Positions 1 to 8,001 of a stretch of 64,000 nt of DNA are shown here, in pieces. The first letter of the stretch is position 1; each line of letters opens with the position of its first letter. The stretch comes from CALKJU01 sp035326425. Lineage in GTDB: Bacteria; Pseudomonadota; Alphaproteobacteria; Geminicoccales; Geminicoccaceae. The stretch is taken from assembly GCA_035326425.1 (NCBI GenBank), contig DAOLFG010000002.1, forward strand, positions 105,582 to 169,581, in the 5' to 3' direction. Position numbers and translations under genes: made by a program. The notes below the pieces were generated by a model that was given only the letters and a program-made list of their open reading frames with translations, searched no databases and had not been told where the DNA came from.

Positions 1-991
1 GCGTGCCCTCGGATTCCAGGGGCCAGCTCATGCCGATCTTGTAGACGCGCAGGCCGATCTCGGCCGCCAGCCGCTCGTCGATGCCGAGGTCCTCCAGCGC
101 CTGGCGGACGTCGAGATAGGACTTGCCGGCGGTGATGATGCCGAGCCGGGGCCGCGGGCTGTCGATGACGATGCGGTTGAGGCGGTTGGCGCGGGCATAG
201 GCCAGGGCGGCATAGGCCTTCTGCTGCAGCATCCGCGCTTCCTGCGCCAGCGGCGGATCCGGCCAGCGGATCGACAGCCCGCCCGGCGGCATGACGAAAT
301 CGTCGGGGATCCCGACCTCGACGCGGTGCGGGTCGACATCGACGCTGGCCGTGCTCTCGACGGTGTCGGTGACACATTTGAGCGCCACCCAGCAGCCCGA
401 GTAGCGCGACATCGCCCAGCCGTGGATGCCGAGGTCGAGATAGTCCTGCACGCCCGACGGGTTCAACACCGGCACGGCGGCGGCGGCGAAGACATGGTCG
501 CTCTGGTGCGGCAGCGTGCTCGACTTGGCGGCATGGTCGTCGCCCGCCACCACCAGCACGCCGCCGTGCCGGCTGGTGCCGGCGAAGTTGCCGTGCTTCA
601 TCACGTCCATGGAGCGGTCGACGCCCGGCCCCTTGCCGTACCACAAGGCGAAGACGCCGTCGTAGCGCGCACCCGGGAACAGCCCGACCTGCTGCGTGCC
701 CCACACCGAGGTCAGCGCCAGATCCTCGTTCAGCCCCGGCTGGAACCGCACGCCCGCTGCGTCGAGATATTTCCGCGCATGCCACAGCGCCTGGTCGAGG
801 CCGCCCAGCGGCGAGCCGCGATAGCCGGAGACGAAGCCCGCGGTGTTCAGCCCGGCCTCGGCATCGCGCTGGCGCTGCAGGATCGGCAGCCTGACCAGCG
901 CCTGGATGCCGGTCATCAGCACCCGCCCACGCTCGAGCGCGTAGCGGTCGTCGAGCTTCACATCGGCCAGTCGCACATCGGCCAGTGCCAT
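1..991 (-). CDS. Indolepyruvate ferredoxin oxidoreductase (fused subunits), N-terminal 330 residues
   Basis: The gene runs off the left edge, so only the first 330 residues are present. The N-terminus has the layout of fused-subunit indolepyruvate:ferredoxin oxidoreductases: the GYRGSPLGG segment at residues 57-64, WGTQQVGLFPG near 97-107, WYGKGPGVDR near 117-126 and AGDDHAAKSSTLPHQS near 149-164. This belongs to the thiamine-diphosphate pyrimidine-binding domain. The family oxidatively decarboxylates aryl-pyruvates to acyl-CoA in the cytoplasm, passing electrons to ferredoxin. The ATG at 991 is chosen because the protein then begins MALADV, as in relatives. A short internal duplication, LADVRLADVKL, occurs at residues 3-13. 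The toxin gene lies 57 bp upstream on the same strand. Confidence 0.9.
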   Translation of the reverse strand, partial: MALADVRLADVKLDDRYALERGRVLMTGIQALVRLPILQRQRDAEAGLNTAGFVSGYRGSPLGGLDQALWHARKYLDAAGVRFQPGLNEDLALTSVWGTQQVGLFPGARYDGVFALWYGKGPGVDRSMDVMKHGNFAGTSRHGGVLVVAGDDHAAKSSTLPHQSDHVFAAAAVPVLNPSGVQDYLDLGIHGWAMSRYSGCWVALKCVTDTVESTASVDVDPHRVEVGIPDDFVMPPGGLSIRWPDPPLAQEARMLQQKAYAALAYARANRLNRIVIDSPRPRLGIITAGKSYLDVRQALEDLGIDERLAAEIGLRVYKIGMSWPLESEGT

Positions 992-1048
992 GGCGGCGCT
1001 CCTGCTTCGCGAGAGCAAGCTAGAGCGGAGACCGCCGCAGGCGAGGCG

Positions 1049-1477
1049 TCAAGGGGCGAGGTCGGACAGCAGCCGGATTCGGTCAGCGTGAAAGGGATGG
1101 GCGCGGACGGCGGCGGCGAAGCGGCGGTCCGCAGTGATCACCCGGGCGCCACGCTCCAGCGCGAGGGCCAAGTACATGCAGTCGTAGACCGGATGGTCGA
1201 GGTCGGCGGCCAACGACAGGGCTGCGGCGGTGAGGCCGTGGTCGGCCTGGTAGTCGATATCGATGGCGAGCAGATCGCTCAGCGCCGCCCGTGCCTCGGC
1301 GGGCGACAATGTGCGCCTGCGGATACGCGCCCAAAAGGCGTTCGCGCACTCCATGACGAGCAGGTCCGGCGCCGCCATTCTGTAGCGCTCGATCAGCGAT
1401 TCGGCGGCACCGCTGTCGACCTCGTTGAGCACCCATTTCAATGCGATACTCGCATCGACGACGGCGAGCTCGGTCAA
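1049..1477 (-). CDS. PIN-domain ribonuclease toxin (VapC/FitB type)
   Basis: A 142-residue PIN-domain protein starting at TTG. The acidic metal-binding residues of the PIN fold are visible: D8 (VVDAS), E43 (VMECANAFW), D99 (VYDCMYLALA) and D117 (ITADRRF). Such toxins are Mg-dependent RNases, often cutting tRNA or mRNA, held inactive by a partner DNA-binding antitoxin. The TTG start overlaps the antitoxin stop as TTGA (1474-1477), which indicates translational coupling and decides the start. An in-frame ATG upstream would place the start deep inside the antitoxin gene in another frame and is unlikely. The family call is firm; the RNA target cannot be inferred. Confidence 0.9.
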   Translation of the reverse strand: MTELAVVDASIALKWVLNEVDSGAAESLIERYRMAAPDLLVMECANAFWARIRRRTLSPAEARAALSDLLAIDIDYQADHGLTAAALSLAADLDHPVYDCMYLALALERGARVITADRRFAAAVRAHPFHADRIRLLSDLAP

Positions 1478-1719
1478 CGCAGCTCCGATCTTTCGTCTCG
1501 CATCTGTCTGACGAGTTCCGCGCTGTCGTCGAAAACACGATCGCCGAACGCAGCGCGTCGTGCCCGCAACCGCTCGATGATCTGGGCTTTGTCGGGACGT
1601 GTAGCGCTCGCCAGAATATCTCTGGCCTCCTGCTCCATCGAATGGCCTGCAGCCGCGGCCCGCTGCCTCAAGGCACTCAGAATACGATCGTCGAGATTCC
1701 GAATGGTCAGCTGCGCCAT
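1474..1719 (-). CDS. Ribbon-helix-helix antitoxin (FitA type)
   Basis: An 81-residue protein opening with MAQLTIRNLDD, followed by LRQRAAAAGHSMEQEAR. This is the typical N-terminal ribbon-helix-helix of FitA-like antitoxins, here followed by a charged C-terminal tail (about 45-81) that would wrap the toxin. It is the first gene of a two-gene operon with the PIN toxin and overlaps it by 4 bp. FitA-type proteins repress their own promoter as a complex with the toxin. An 8-bp direct repeat just upstream of the ATG is a candidate operator. The start at 1719 fits the family length of about 80 residues. Confidence 0.88.
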   Translation of the reverse strand: MAQLTIRNLDDRILSALRQRAAAAGHSMEQEARDILASATRPDKAQIIERLRARRAAFGDRVFDDSAELVRQMRDERSELR

Positions 1720-1725
1720 AAGTGA

Positions 1726-1785
1726 ATGCCTGCGATGCCTGCAACCTGAATAGCTAGCACTGCCTGTATCGCCCTGATCTGTCAA
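1726..1785 (-). promoter_or_regulatory. Candidate toxin-antitoxin promoter/operator with 8-bp direct repeats
   Basis: Just upstream of the antitoxin start, the 8-mer ATGCCTGC occurs at 1726-1733 and again at 1735-1742, a 9-bp period. A perfect -35 hexamer TTGACA lies on the minus strand at 1785-1780. No convincing -10 sits 16-18 bp from it, so the promoter is only tentative. Tandem repeats next to the start suit a ribbon-helix-helix repressor; this role is inferred. Confidence 0.4.
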
Positions 1786-1793
1786 GCTTGCAG

Positions 1794-2396
1794 TCACCAC
1801 CCGCCCGTCGCCAGCCACCGATCGACCTGGTCGAGCCGGTCGTTGCCCCAGAACGGCTCGCCGTCGACGAAGACGAAGGGCGAGCCGAAGACGCCGCGCT
1901 CGATCGAGCGCTCGGTCTCGGCCTTCAGCTTCTCCTTGATGGCCGGATCCTGCACCGCCGCCAGCAGCCCGGCCCTGGCGATGCCCAGCGGCTCGGCCAC
2001 CTCCGCCACCTGCTCCGCTGCCGCCATGTCGCGGCCCTCGCCCCAGTGCGCGGCGAAGATCCCGGCGGCGAGGCGCTTCGCCAGGGCGGGATCGCCGGCC
2101 TCGATCCACCAGTAGGCCCGGCTGGCGGCGAGGCTGCTCATCGGCATCACCGGCGGGGGCCGGAACGGCACCTGCATGAGCCTCGCGGTGCGCGGCACGT
2201 CGCGCAGCAGATAGGGGCCCTTCAGCGGCAGCTGCACGTTCGGGCCGGTGCCGGTCCGCTTCAGCGCGGCACCCAGCATGATCGGCAGCCACCGCACCTC
2301 GCGGCCGTGGCGCGCCGCGATCTCGTCGATGCGCAGCGACGCCAGGTAGCCGTAGGGGCTTGCGAACTCGAAATAGAAGTCGAGCGGGGGCGGCAT
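1794..2396 (-). CDS. DsbA-family 2-hydroxychromene-2-carboxylate isomerase-like protein
   Basis: A 200-residue protein starting MPPPLDFYFEFASPYGYLAS, the N-terminal signature of the DsbA-fold 2-hydroxychromene-2-carboxylate isomerase family (kappa-class GST relatives). The C-terminal FGSPFVFVDGEPFWGNDRL motif, near 170-188, is also typical. The family isomerises an intermediate of naphthalene-type aromatic degradation using glutathione, but many members in genomes without that pathway have unknown substrates. No aromatic-degradation genes are nearby, so the substrate is unassigned. The preceding gene on this strand ends 23 bp upstream. Confidence 0.85.
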   Translation of the reverse strand: MPPPLDFYFEFASPYGYLASLRIDEIAARHGREVRWLPIMLGAALKRTGTGPNVQLPLKGPYLLRDVPRTARLMQVPFRPPPVMPMSSLAASRAYWWIEAGDPALAKRLAAGIFAAHWGEGRDMAAAEQVAEVAEPLGIARAGLLAAVQDPAIKEKLKAETERSIERGVFGSPFVFVDGEPFWGNDRLDQVDRWLATGGW

Positions 2397-2419
2397 GGCC
2401 GCATCGCCCCCTGCGACGG

Positions 2420-2767
2420 CTACTTCTGCGTCATGTTCTTGATGACACCGGCGATCAGCGTGAGGATGGCGCCGCCGGCACCGCCGCCGATGAGCTGGGT
2501 CAGCAAGGCTCCGATGTCCAGGCCGCCGCCGGTGGCGGCGGCCCCTGCGGCCGCGGGATCGACCGTGGCAGCCATGTCGGGCGTGCCGATGCCCATGCCG
2601 GCCAGCACCTGCGTCAGGATCACGCCGCCGATGGCGCCGGCGATCGAGTTGCCGGTGGTGCCGAGACTGTAGTTGCTGGCGGCCGAGCCCGCGGCATTGC
2701 CGCCGACCGCCCCGGCGATGATCTGGATGATGAAGCCGATGATGCCTTCCACGGCTCGTCCTCCCAT
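2420..2767 (-). CDS. Small glycine/alanine-rich hydrophobic protein, unknown function
   Basis: A 115-residue hydrophobic protein: a first hydrophobic stretch (EGIIGFIIQIIAGAVGG, near 6-22), a central Gly/Ala-rich region (GNSIAGAIGGVILTQ) and a C-terminal hydrophobic helix (GGAGGAILTLIAGVIKN). The glycine-zipper-like spacing suggests membrane insertion or self-association. The ATG at 2767 is preferred; a GTG a few codons in is possible. It lies 23 bp upstream of the DsbA-fold isomerase gene on the same strand and may be co-transcribed. I do not recognise a named family with certainty. Confidence 0.6.
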   Translation of the reverse strand: MGGRAVEGIIGFIIQIIAGAVGGNAAGSAASNYSLGTTGNSIAGAIGGVILTQVLAGMGIGTPDMAATVDPAAAGAAATGGGLDIGALLTQLIGGGAGGAILTLIAGVIKNMTQK

Positions 2768-2868
2768 GGCGATCCATTTGATCGCGACTGCAACCGTACG
2801 CCGCCGCCGGCCGGGCCACCATGCCCCGCCCGCTGCCATCCCTTCCTCTTCTCTGCTATGTGACAGAA

Positions 2869-3291
2869 ATGCTCGAGATCACCCCCTGGCTCGACCTGGA
2901 CGAGCGCGAGATCGAGGAGAGCTTCCTGCGCGCCTCAGGCCCCGGCGGCCAGAACGTCAACAAGGTCGAGACCGCCGTGCAGCTCCGCCTCGACGTCCGC
3001 CGCAGCCCGTCGCTGCCGGAAGGCGTGCGGGCGCGCCTCGAGCGGCTGGCCGGCCGGCGTCTCACCCAGGACGGCGTGCTGGTGATCACCGCCCAGCGCC
3101 ACCGCACCCAGGAGCGCAACCGCCAGGACGCGCTGGAGCGGCTGGTCGAGCTGATCCGCGCCGCCGCCGAGCCGCCGGCCCGCCGCCGGCCGACCCGCCC
3201 GACGCTGGCCAGCAAGGAGCGCCGGCTGGCGGCCAAGACCCGCCGCGCCGAGGTCAAGTCGGGCCGGCGGAGCACCGCCGCCGACGATTGA
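2869..3291 (+). CDS. arfB: Peptidyl-tRNA hydrolase ArfB (alternative ribosome-rescue factor)
   Basis: A 140-residue protein with the release-factor GGQ loop at 25-34 (SGPGGQNVNK) and a strongly basic C-terminal tail rich in Lys and Arg (about 105-140). That tail enters the empty mRNA channel of stalled ribosomes. ArfB hydrolyses peptidyl-tRNA on non-stop ribosomes, a backup to trans-translation. The length matches E. coli YaeJ/ArfB (140 aa). The ATG at 2869 is chosen over one at 2821 because MLEITPWL begins the conserved fold. It is convergent with the TraB-family gene, whose stop lies 3 bp away. Confidence 0.93.
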   Translation: MLEITPWLDLDEREIEESFLRASGPGGQNVNKVETAVQLRLDVRRSPSLPEGVRARLERLAGRRLTQDGVLVITAQRHRTQERNRQDALERLVELIRAAAEPPARRRPTRPTLASKERRLAAKTRRAEVKSGRRSTAADD

Positions 3292-3294
3292 CGC

Positions 3295-4269
3295 TCAGGG
3301 CGGCGCCGGCGTCAGCCGCTCGACACGGTAGCCGCGCGCCGCCAGCAGCGCATCGACGCTGCGCTCGCCGCCGAGATGGCCGGCGCCGATGGCGACGAAA
3401 TCCACGCCCGAGCCGGCCATGACCTCGGCCAGCGTCTCTGCCCAGCGATGATTGCGGCGGTCGATGATCGCCTCGTGCAGGTCGGGATAGTTCTGCGCCA
3501 TCGGCTCGATCAGCAGGGCCCGCAGCCCGGCCTCGTCGCCGGTCTCCCAGGCCGCCTCGGCGGTCTGCAGCATCCCGACGCTGTCGGCCTGGAGGTCGAG
3601 CGCCTCGTAGAGCATGGCGAGCTGCTCGGATTCCGGCAGGCCGTCGAGATAGCGCAGCTGCTGCTCGCCGGTCTCCAGGGCGCGGATCGCCTTGCCGGCA
3701 CCCGTCGCGGCCTCGGCGACCATCCGGTCGACGCCGCTTTCCGGCGTATATCCCGCCCGGTTCATCGGCCCCAGCGCCAGCACGCTCGACAGCAGCCAGG
3801 GCTTCATGGTCTCGATGGCCGGCCAGGGCACGCCCAGCGAGCGGGCCGTCTCCCGCACCTGACGCAGGCGCTCGGGGTCCAGGCGCTGCCGCAGCGGCCG
3901 GGCGGGATCGAAGCCGATCGCCTGCAGCAGCCGGCCCGCCTTCTCGGGCGAAAGGTCGTCCGGGCTGACCTCCAGCCAGACCGTGCCGGCCTCGTCCAGC
4001 GCCCGCCGGGCCGTCGGTCCGCCCCAGGGCGCCCCCGGCCGGCGCAGATGGATGGTGCCGAACAGATAGAGCGTCGAGTCATGGTCGCGCACCGCCCAGA
4101 CCGCCGGCTCTCCGGCCGGTGGCGAGGCATCCGGCGCGAGCGTGGGCCGTGCCTCCTCGGCCGGCGCCACGGCACCGGCGAGGCACCAGGCGACGAGCCC
4201 GAGCAGCAGCCTCCCGAACGATCGACCTGTCGACACCGAGCCGCCCCCTGACCGCCAGCCACGGCCCAT
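3295..4269 (-). CDS. TraB/GumN family secreted or membrane-anchored protein
   Basis: A 324-residue protein with an N-terminal hydrophobic signal segment (about 18-36), then the TraB/GumN motifs: VRDHDSTLYLFGTIHL near 60-75 and, at the C-terminus, FVAIGAGHLGGERSVDALL. These two GxxH-type motifs define the TraB/PrgY/GumN family, thought to be metal-dependent peptidase-like. Most bacterial members are uncharacterised. The leader suggests export to the periplasm. The start at 4269 gives the signal peptide and leaves a normal 123 bp divergent spacer to leuB. Function beyond the family is unknown. Confidence 0.8.
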   Translation of the reverse strand: MGRGWRSGGGSVSTGRSFGRLLLGLVAWCLAGAVAPAEEARPTLAPDASPPAGEPAVWAVRDHDSTLYLFGTIHLRRPGAPWGGPTARRALDEAGTVWLEVSPDDLSPEKAGRLLQAIGFDPARPLRQRLDPERLRQVRETARSLGVPWPAIETMKPWLLSSVLALGPMNRAGYTPESGVDRMVAEAATGAGKAIRALETGEQQLRYLDGLPESEQLAMLYEALDLQADSVGMLQTAEAAWETGDEAGLRALLIEPMAQNYPDLHEAIIDRRNHRWAETLAEVMAGSGVDFVAIGAGHLGGERSVDALLAARGYRVERLTPAPP

Positions 4270-4324
4270 CCTAGCCGCAAGAGCCTGCCGCAACGACAAC
4301 AACGCGGCATCCGGCCAGCGCGCT

Positions 4325-4352
4325 TTGCGGCACTGCCCTCGCCTGCTAGAAG
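4325..4352 (+). promoter_or_regulatory. Candidate sigma70-type promoter for leuB
   Basis: TTGCGG (4325-4330), a 16-bp spacer and TAGAAG (4347-4352) lie 40 bp upstream of the leuB ATG in the spacer divergent from the TraB-family gene. The match is modest and read by eye. No leader peptide or attenuator was seen. Confidence 0.35.
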
Positions 4353-4392
4353 CGGCGCGCCCGAGACATCGCATCCGCAGAAGAGAAAGCCC

Positions 4393-5505
4393 ATGTCCCG
4401 CAACATCGCCAAGCTGCTCCTCCTGCCCGGCGATGGCATCGGTCCCGAGGTGATGGGCGAGGTCGAGCGGGTGATCGGCTGGCTCGACGACCGCCGCGGC
4501 GTCGGCTTCGCCACCGAGACCGACCTGGTCGGCGGCTCGGCGCTCGACGCCGGCGGCACGCCGCTCGCCGACGCCACGCTGAAGAAGGCCCAGGCCGCCG
4601 ATGCCGTGCTGTTCGGCGCCGTCGGCGGGCCGCAGTGGGACAAGAATCCGTTCCACCTCAAGCCCGAGCAGGGCCTGCTGCGGCTGCGCAAGGAGCTGGG
4701 CCTGTTCGCCAACCTGCGGCCGGCGGTCTGCTTCGGGGCGCTGGCCGAGGCCTCCTCGCTGAAGCGCGAGCTGGTCGACGGCCTCGACATCATGATCCTG
4801 CGCGAGCTGACCGGCGGCGTCTATTTCGGCGAGCCGCGCGGCATCGAGACCCTGCCCGACGGCACCAGGCGCGGCGTCGACACCCAGGTCTACACCACGC
4901 CCGAGATCGAGCGCATCGCCCGTGTCGCCTTCGAGCTCGCCGCCAAGCGCCGCAACAAGGTCTGCTCGGTCGAGAAGGCCAACGTCATGCACACCGGCGT
5001 GCTGTGGCGCGAGACGGTGCAGAAGCTGCACGACGCCGAGTATCCCGAGGTCGAGCTGTCGCACATGTACGCCGACAACTGCGCCATGCAGCTGGTCAGG
5101 GCGCCCAAGCAGTTCGACGTCATCGTCACCGACAACCTGTTCGGCGACCTGCTCTCCGACTGTGCGGCCATGCTGACCGGCTCGCTCGGCATGCTGCCCT
5201 CGGCCTCGCTGGGCGCGGTCGACGCCCAGGGCCGGCGCAAGGCGCTCTACGAGCCGGTGCACGGCTCGGCCCCCGACATCGCCGGCAAGGGCATCGCCAA
5301 CCCGATCGCCATGCTGGCGAGCTTCGGCATGATGCTGCGCTACAGCTTCGACCTGCCGGCCGAGGCCGACATGCTGGACGGTGCCATCACCCGTGTGCTC
5401 GACAAGGGCCTGCGCACCGGCGACATCATGCAGCCCGGCGCCACCAGGATCACGACCGGCGAGATGGGCAAGGCCGTCGTCGCGGAGCTCGAAGCCGCCC
5501 GCTGA
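4393..5505 (+). CDS. leuB: 3-isopropylmalate dehydrogenase
   Basis: A 370-residue decarboxylating dehydrogenase for the third step of leucine synthesis: 3-isopropylmalate to 2-oxoisocaproate with NAD+. Family features are clear: LLLPGDGIGPEV near 9-20, FGAVGGPQWD near 77-86, LRLRKELGLFANLRP near 95-109, the ELTGGVYFG loop near 137-145, and the metal/substrate region YADNCAMQLV followed by TDNLFGDLLSD. The length is typical. leuC and leuD are not in the window. The cyclase gene starts 4 bp after its stop, so the two may be co-transcribed although they are functionally unrelated. Confidence 0.97.
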   Translation: MSRNIAKLLLLPGDGIGPEVMGEVERVIGWLDDRRGVGFATETDLVGGSALDAGGTPLADATLKKAQAADAVLFGAVGGPQWDKNPFHLKPEQGLLRLRKELGLFANLRPAVCFGALAEASSLKRELVDGLDIMILRELTGGVYFGEPRGIETLPDGTRRGVDTQVYTTPEIERIARVAFELAAKRRNKVCSVEKANVMHTGVLWRETVQKLHDAEYPEVELSHMYADNCAMQLVRAPKQFDVIVTDNLFGDLLSDCAAMLTGSLGMLPSASLGAVDAQGRRKALYEPVHGSAPDIAGKGIANPIAMLASFGMMLRYSFDLPAEADMLDGAITRVLDKGLRTGDIMQPGATRITTGEMGKAVVAELEAAR

Positions 5506-5509
5506 GCCG

Positions 5510-6820
5510 ATGCAGGGCGAGCCCATCGGGATCGAGCTCGACGCGCATCTGCGCGACGTCGCCATCCACGAGCGCGTGCTGGCGGAGATGGGCGACGGGG
5601 TCGTCACGCTCGACCTCGCCGGCCGCATCGTCACCTACAACCGCGCCGCCGCCGGCATTCTCGGCATCCCGGTCTCGGTGGCGATCGGCCGGACCTATGC
5701 CGAGCTGCTGATCCTGGATTCCCGCTTCGACGCCTTGAGCGACCTCGTGCTGCGCGCCATCGGCGACACCTCGACGACGCATCGCGACGAGATCCAGCTC
5801 GAGGTCGAGAGCGAGACCCGCCACTACCTCGCCAACACCAGCCTGCTGCACACGCCCGACGGCAGCGCCAAGGTCGGCGTCATCGTCGTGCTGCGCGACG
5901 TCACCGCCCGCCAGAAGCGCCGGCACCTGAAGCGGCTGTTCGGCGAGTTCATGGATCCGCGCATCGTCGAGCGGCTGCTCGACAGCACCGCCTCGATGGA
6001 GGCCGGCTTCCGCGAGGTGATGACCGTCTCGTTCGTCGACCTCGCCGCCTTCTCGGCCGTGGCCGAGCGGCTCGATGCCCGGGTGCTGGTCAACTTCATC
6101 AACGACTATCTCGGCACCATGACCCAGCCGATCACCGCCTGCGACGGGGTGACGGACAAGTACATCGGCGACGCGGTGATGGCGTTCTGGGGGCCGCCCT
6201 TCACCACCGCCGCCCAGCAGGCCGAGCAGGCCTGCTCGGCCGCGCTGGCGCAGCGCCGCGCGCTGGTCGGCCTGCGGGAGCGCTCGTCGGAAGCGCTGGG
6301 ACAGGCCGGCCGCTCGCTCGACATTCGCTGCGGCATCGCCACCGGCGAGCTGGTGGCCGGCAGCGTCGGCCCGGCCCAGGCCAGGCGCTTCACCGTGCTG
6401 GGCGACGTCGTCAACCTGGCGGCCCGGCTCGAAGGCGCCAACAAGGTCTACGGCACCCGCATCCTGGTGAGCGAGAGCACGGCGCGCACCGCCGCCGCCA
6501 TGCTGCTGCGGCCGGTCGACCGGCTGCGGGTGCGCGGCCGCAGCAGGCCCGAGCTGGCCTTCGAGCTGATGAGCACGCGGGCCGATGCCGGCCCCGCCCT
6601 CGTCGAGCGGGCGGGCCGCCACGCCGAGGCGTGGGACGCCTATGCGCATGGCCGCTGGGGCGAGGCGCTGGCCGGCTTCGAGGCCTGCCTCGGGCTGGCA
6701 CCCGCCGACGCCCCGGCGAGGCTGCTCGCCGACCGTTGCCGCCAGCTCGACGGCAACCCGCCGCCCGCCGGGTGGGACGGCGTCTGGCCGCCGCAATGGC
6801 AGGCCTACGAGCACGCCTGA
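5510..6820 (+). CDS. PAS-domain class III adenylate/guanylate cyclase
   Basis: A 436-residue protein with an N-terminal PAS domain (about 20-132, ending VVLRDVTARQ), a short helical linker and a class III cyclase domain (about 168-350). Metal-binding Asp residues are D177 (SFVDLAAFS) and D221 (YIGDAVMAF). The transition-state pair N302/R306 is in GDVVNLAARLE, and K217 sits at a base-recognition position. It therefore looks catalytically competent for cAMP synthesis; cGMP cannot be excluded by eye. The C-terminal 80 residues look TPR-like. There is no membrane segment, so it is probably a cytoplasmic sensor. A CRP-type palindrome occurs at 58616 in this window. Confidence 0.92.
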   Translation: MQGEPIGIELDAHLRDVAIHERVLAEMGDGVVTLDLAGRIVTYNRAAAGILGIPVSVAIGRTYAELLILDSRFDALSDLVLRAIGDTSTTHRDEIQLEVESETRHYLANTSLLHTPDGSAKVGVIVVLRDVTARQKRRHLKRLFGEFMDPRIVERLLDSTASMEAGFREVMTVSFVDLAAFSAVAERLDARVLVNFINDYLGTMTQPITACDGVTDKYIGDAVMAFWGPPFTTAAQQAEQACSAALAQRRALVGLRERSSEALGQAGRSLDIRCGIATGELVAGSVGPAQARRFTVLGDVVNLAARLEGANKVYGTRILVSESTARTAAAMLLRPVDRLRVRGRSRPELAFELMSTRADAGPALVERAGRHAEAWDAYAHGRWGEALAGFEACLGLAPADAPARLLADRCRQLDGNPPPAGWDGVWPPQWQAYEHA

Positions 6821-6921
6821 CGGCGCCGGACCGGCGCGGCGCTTGCCGGGCCGTCGCCGCGGTGCGATAAGGCCGGTCCCGCGGCGCTTCCCGGCCGCGG
6901 GCGACCCAGCGAGTGAGGACA

Positions 6922-7938
6922 ATGGGCTACCGCGTCGCCGTCGTCGGCGCCACCGGCGCTGTCGGCAACGAGATCCTGAGCATCATGGCCGAGACCGAGT
7001 TCCCCGCCGACGAGGTGGTGGCGCTGGCTTCGGCGCGTTCCGCCGGCAAGGAAGTGTCGTTCGGCGAGGACACGACGCTCAAGGTCAAGGATCTGGCGAC
7101 GTTCGACTTCGAGGGCACGGACATCGTGCTGTCCTCGCCCGGCGCCTCGGTGTCGCAGGTCTACTCGCCCAAGGCCGCCGCCGCCGGTGCCGTCGTCATC
7201 GACAACACCTCGCATTTCCGGATGTTTCCGGACGTGCCGCTGGTGGTGCCGGAGGTCAACCGCGAGGCGCTGGAGGGCTTCCGCCAGCGCAACATCGTCG
7301 CCAACCCGAACTGCTCGACCATCCAGATGGTGGTGGCGCTCAAGCCGCTGCACGACATCGCCCGCATCAAGCGAGTGGTGGTGTCGACCTACCAGTCGGT
7401 GTCGGGCGCCGGCCAGAAGGGCATGACCGAACTCGACGATCAGACCAAGGGCATCTACCAGCTGCAGGATCCGGTCATCAAGGCGTTCCCCAAGCGCATC
7501 GCCTTCAACGTCATCCCGCACATCGACAGGTTCATGGAGGACGGCTCGACCAAGGAGGAGTGGAAGATGGTGGTCGAGACCAAGAAGATCCTCGACCCCG
7601 AGATCGACGTCGTCGCCACCTGCGTGCGCGTGCCGGTGTTCGTCGGCCACAGCGAGGCGGTGAACGTCGAGTTCCACGACCCGATCGAGCTGGAGCAGGC
7701 GCGCGACGCCCTGGCCGAGGCCCAGGGCGTCGTGCTGCTCGACGACCCCGAGGAGAACCAGTACGCCACGCCGATCGACTGCGTCGGCGAGCACGCCACC
7801 TTCGTCTCGCGGCTCCGGCGCGATCCCACCGTGCCCTACGGCCTGACGATGTGGGTGGTCTCGGACAACCTGCGCAAGGGTGCGGCCCTCAATGCCGTGC
7901 AGATCGCGCATGCGCTGGTCGAGGACGGCCTGGTCTGA
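6922..7938 (+). CDS. asd: Aspartate-semialdehyde dehydrogenase
   Basis: A 338-residue NADPH-dependent enzyme reducing aspartyl-phosphate to aspartate semialdehyde, the branch point for lysine/diaminopimelate, threonine and methionine. The nucleotide-binding loop VVGATGAVGNE is at 7-17 and the active-site cysteine is C131 in NPNCSTIQ. The substrate-binding region includes SVSGAGQKG. The ATG at 6922 is preferred over the GTG at 6913 because a GAGG Shine-Dalgarno sits just before it. The length matches the family. Confidence 0.96.
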   Translation: MGYRVAVVGATGAVGNEILSIMAETEFPADEVVALASARSAGKEVSFGEDTTLKVKDLATFDFEGTDIVLSSPGASVSQVYSPKAAAAGAVVIDNTSHFRMFPDVPLVVPEVNREALEGFRQRNIVANPNCSTIQMVVALKPLHDIARIKRVVVSTYQSVSGAGQKGMTELDDQTKGIYQLQDPVIKAFPKRIAFNVIPHIDRFMEDGSTKEEWKMVVETKKILDPEIDVVATCVRVPVFVGHSEAVNVEFHDPIELEQARDALAEAQGVVLLDDPEENQYATPIDCVGEHATFVSRLRRDPTVPYGLTMWVVSDNLRKGAALNAVQIAHALVEDGLV

Positions 7939-8001
7939 GCCTTCGCGGCACTCGGCGGGCGAGGCTCGCCGAGTGCCGGCCGGGCTGCCGGCAGGCGGCC
8001 G

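Noticed and set aside
326..1753. 475-codon plus-strand frame
   Set aside because: Antisense to the indolepyruvate oxidoreductase and toxin-antitoxin genes; His/Arg/Gly-biased composition with no domain.
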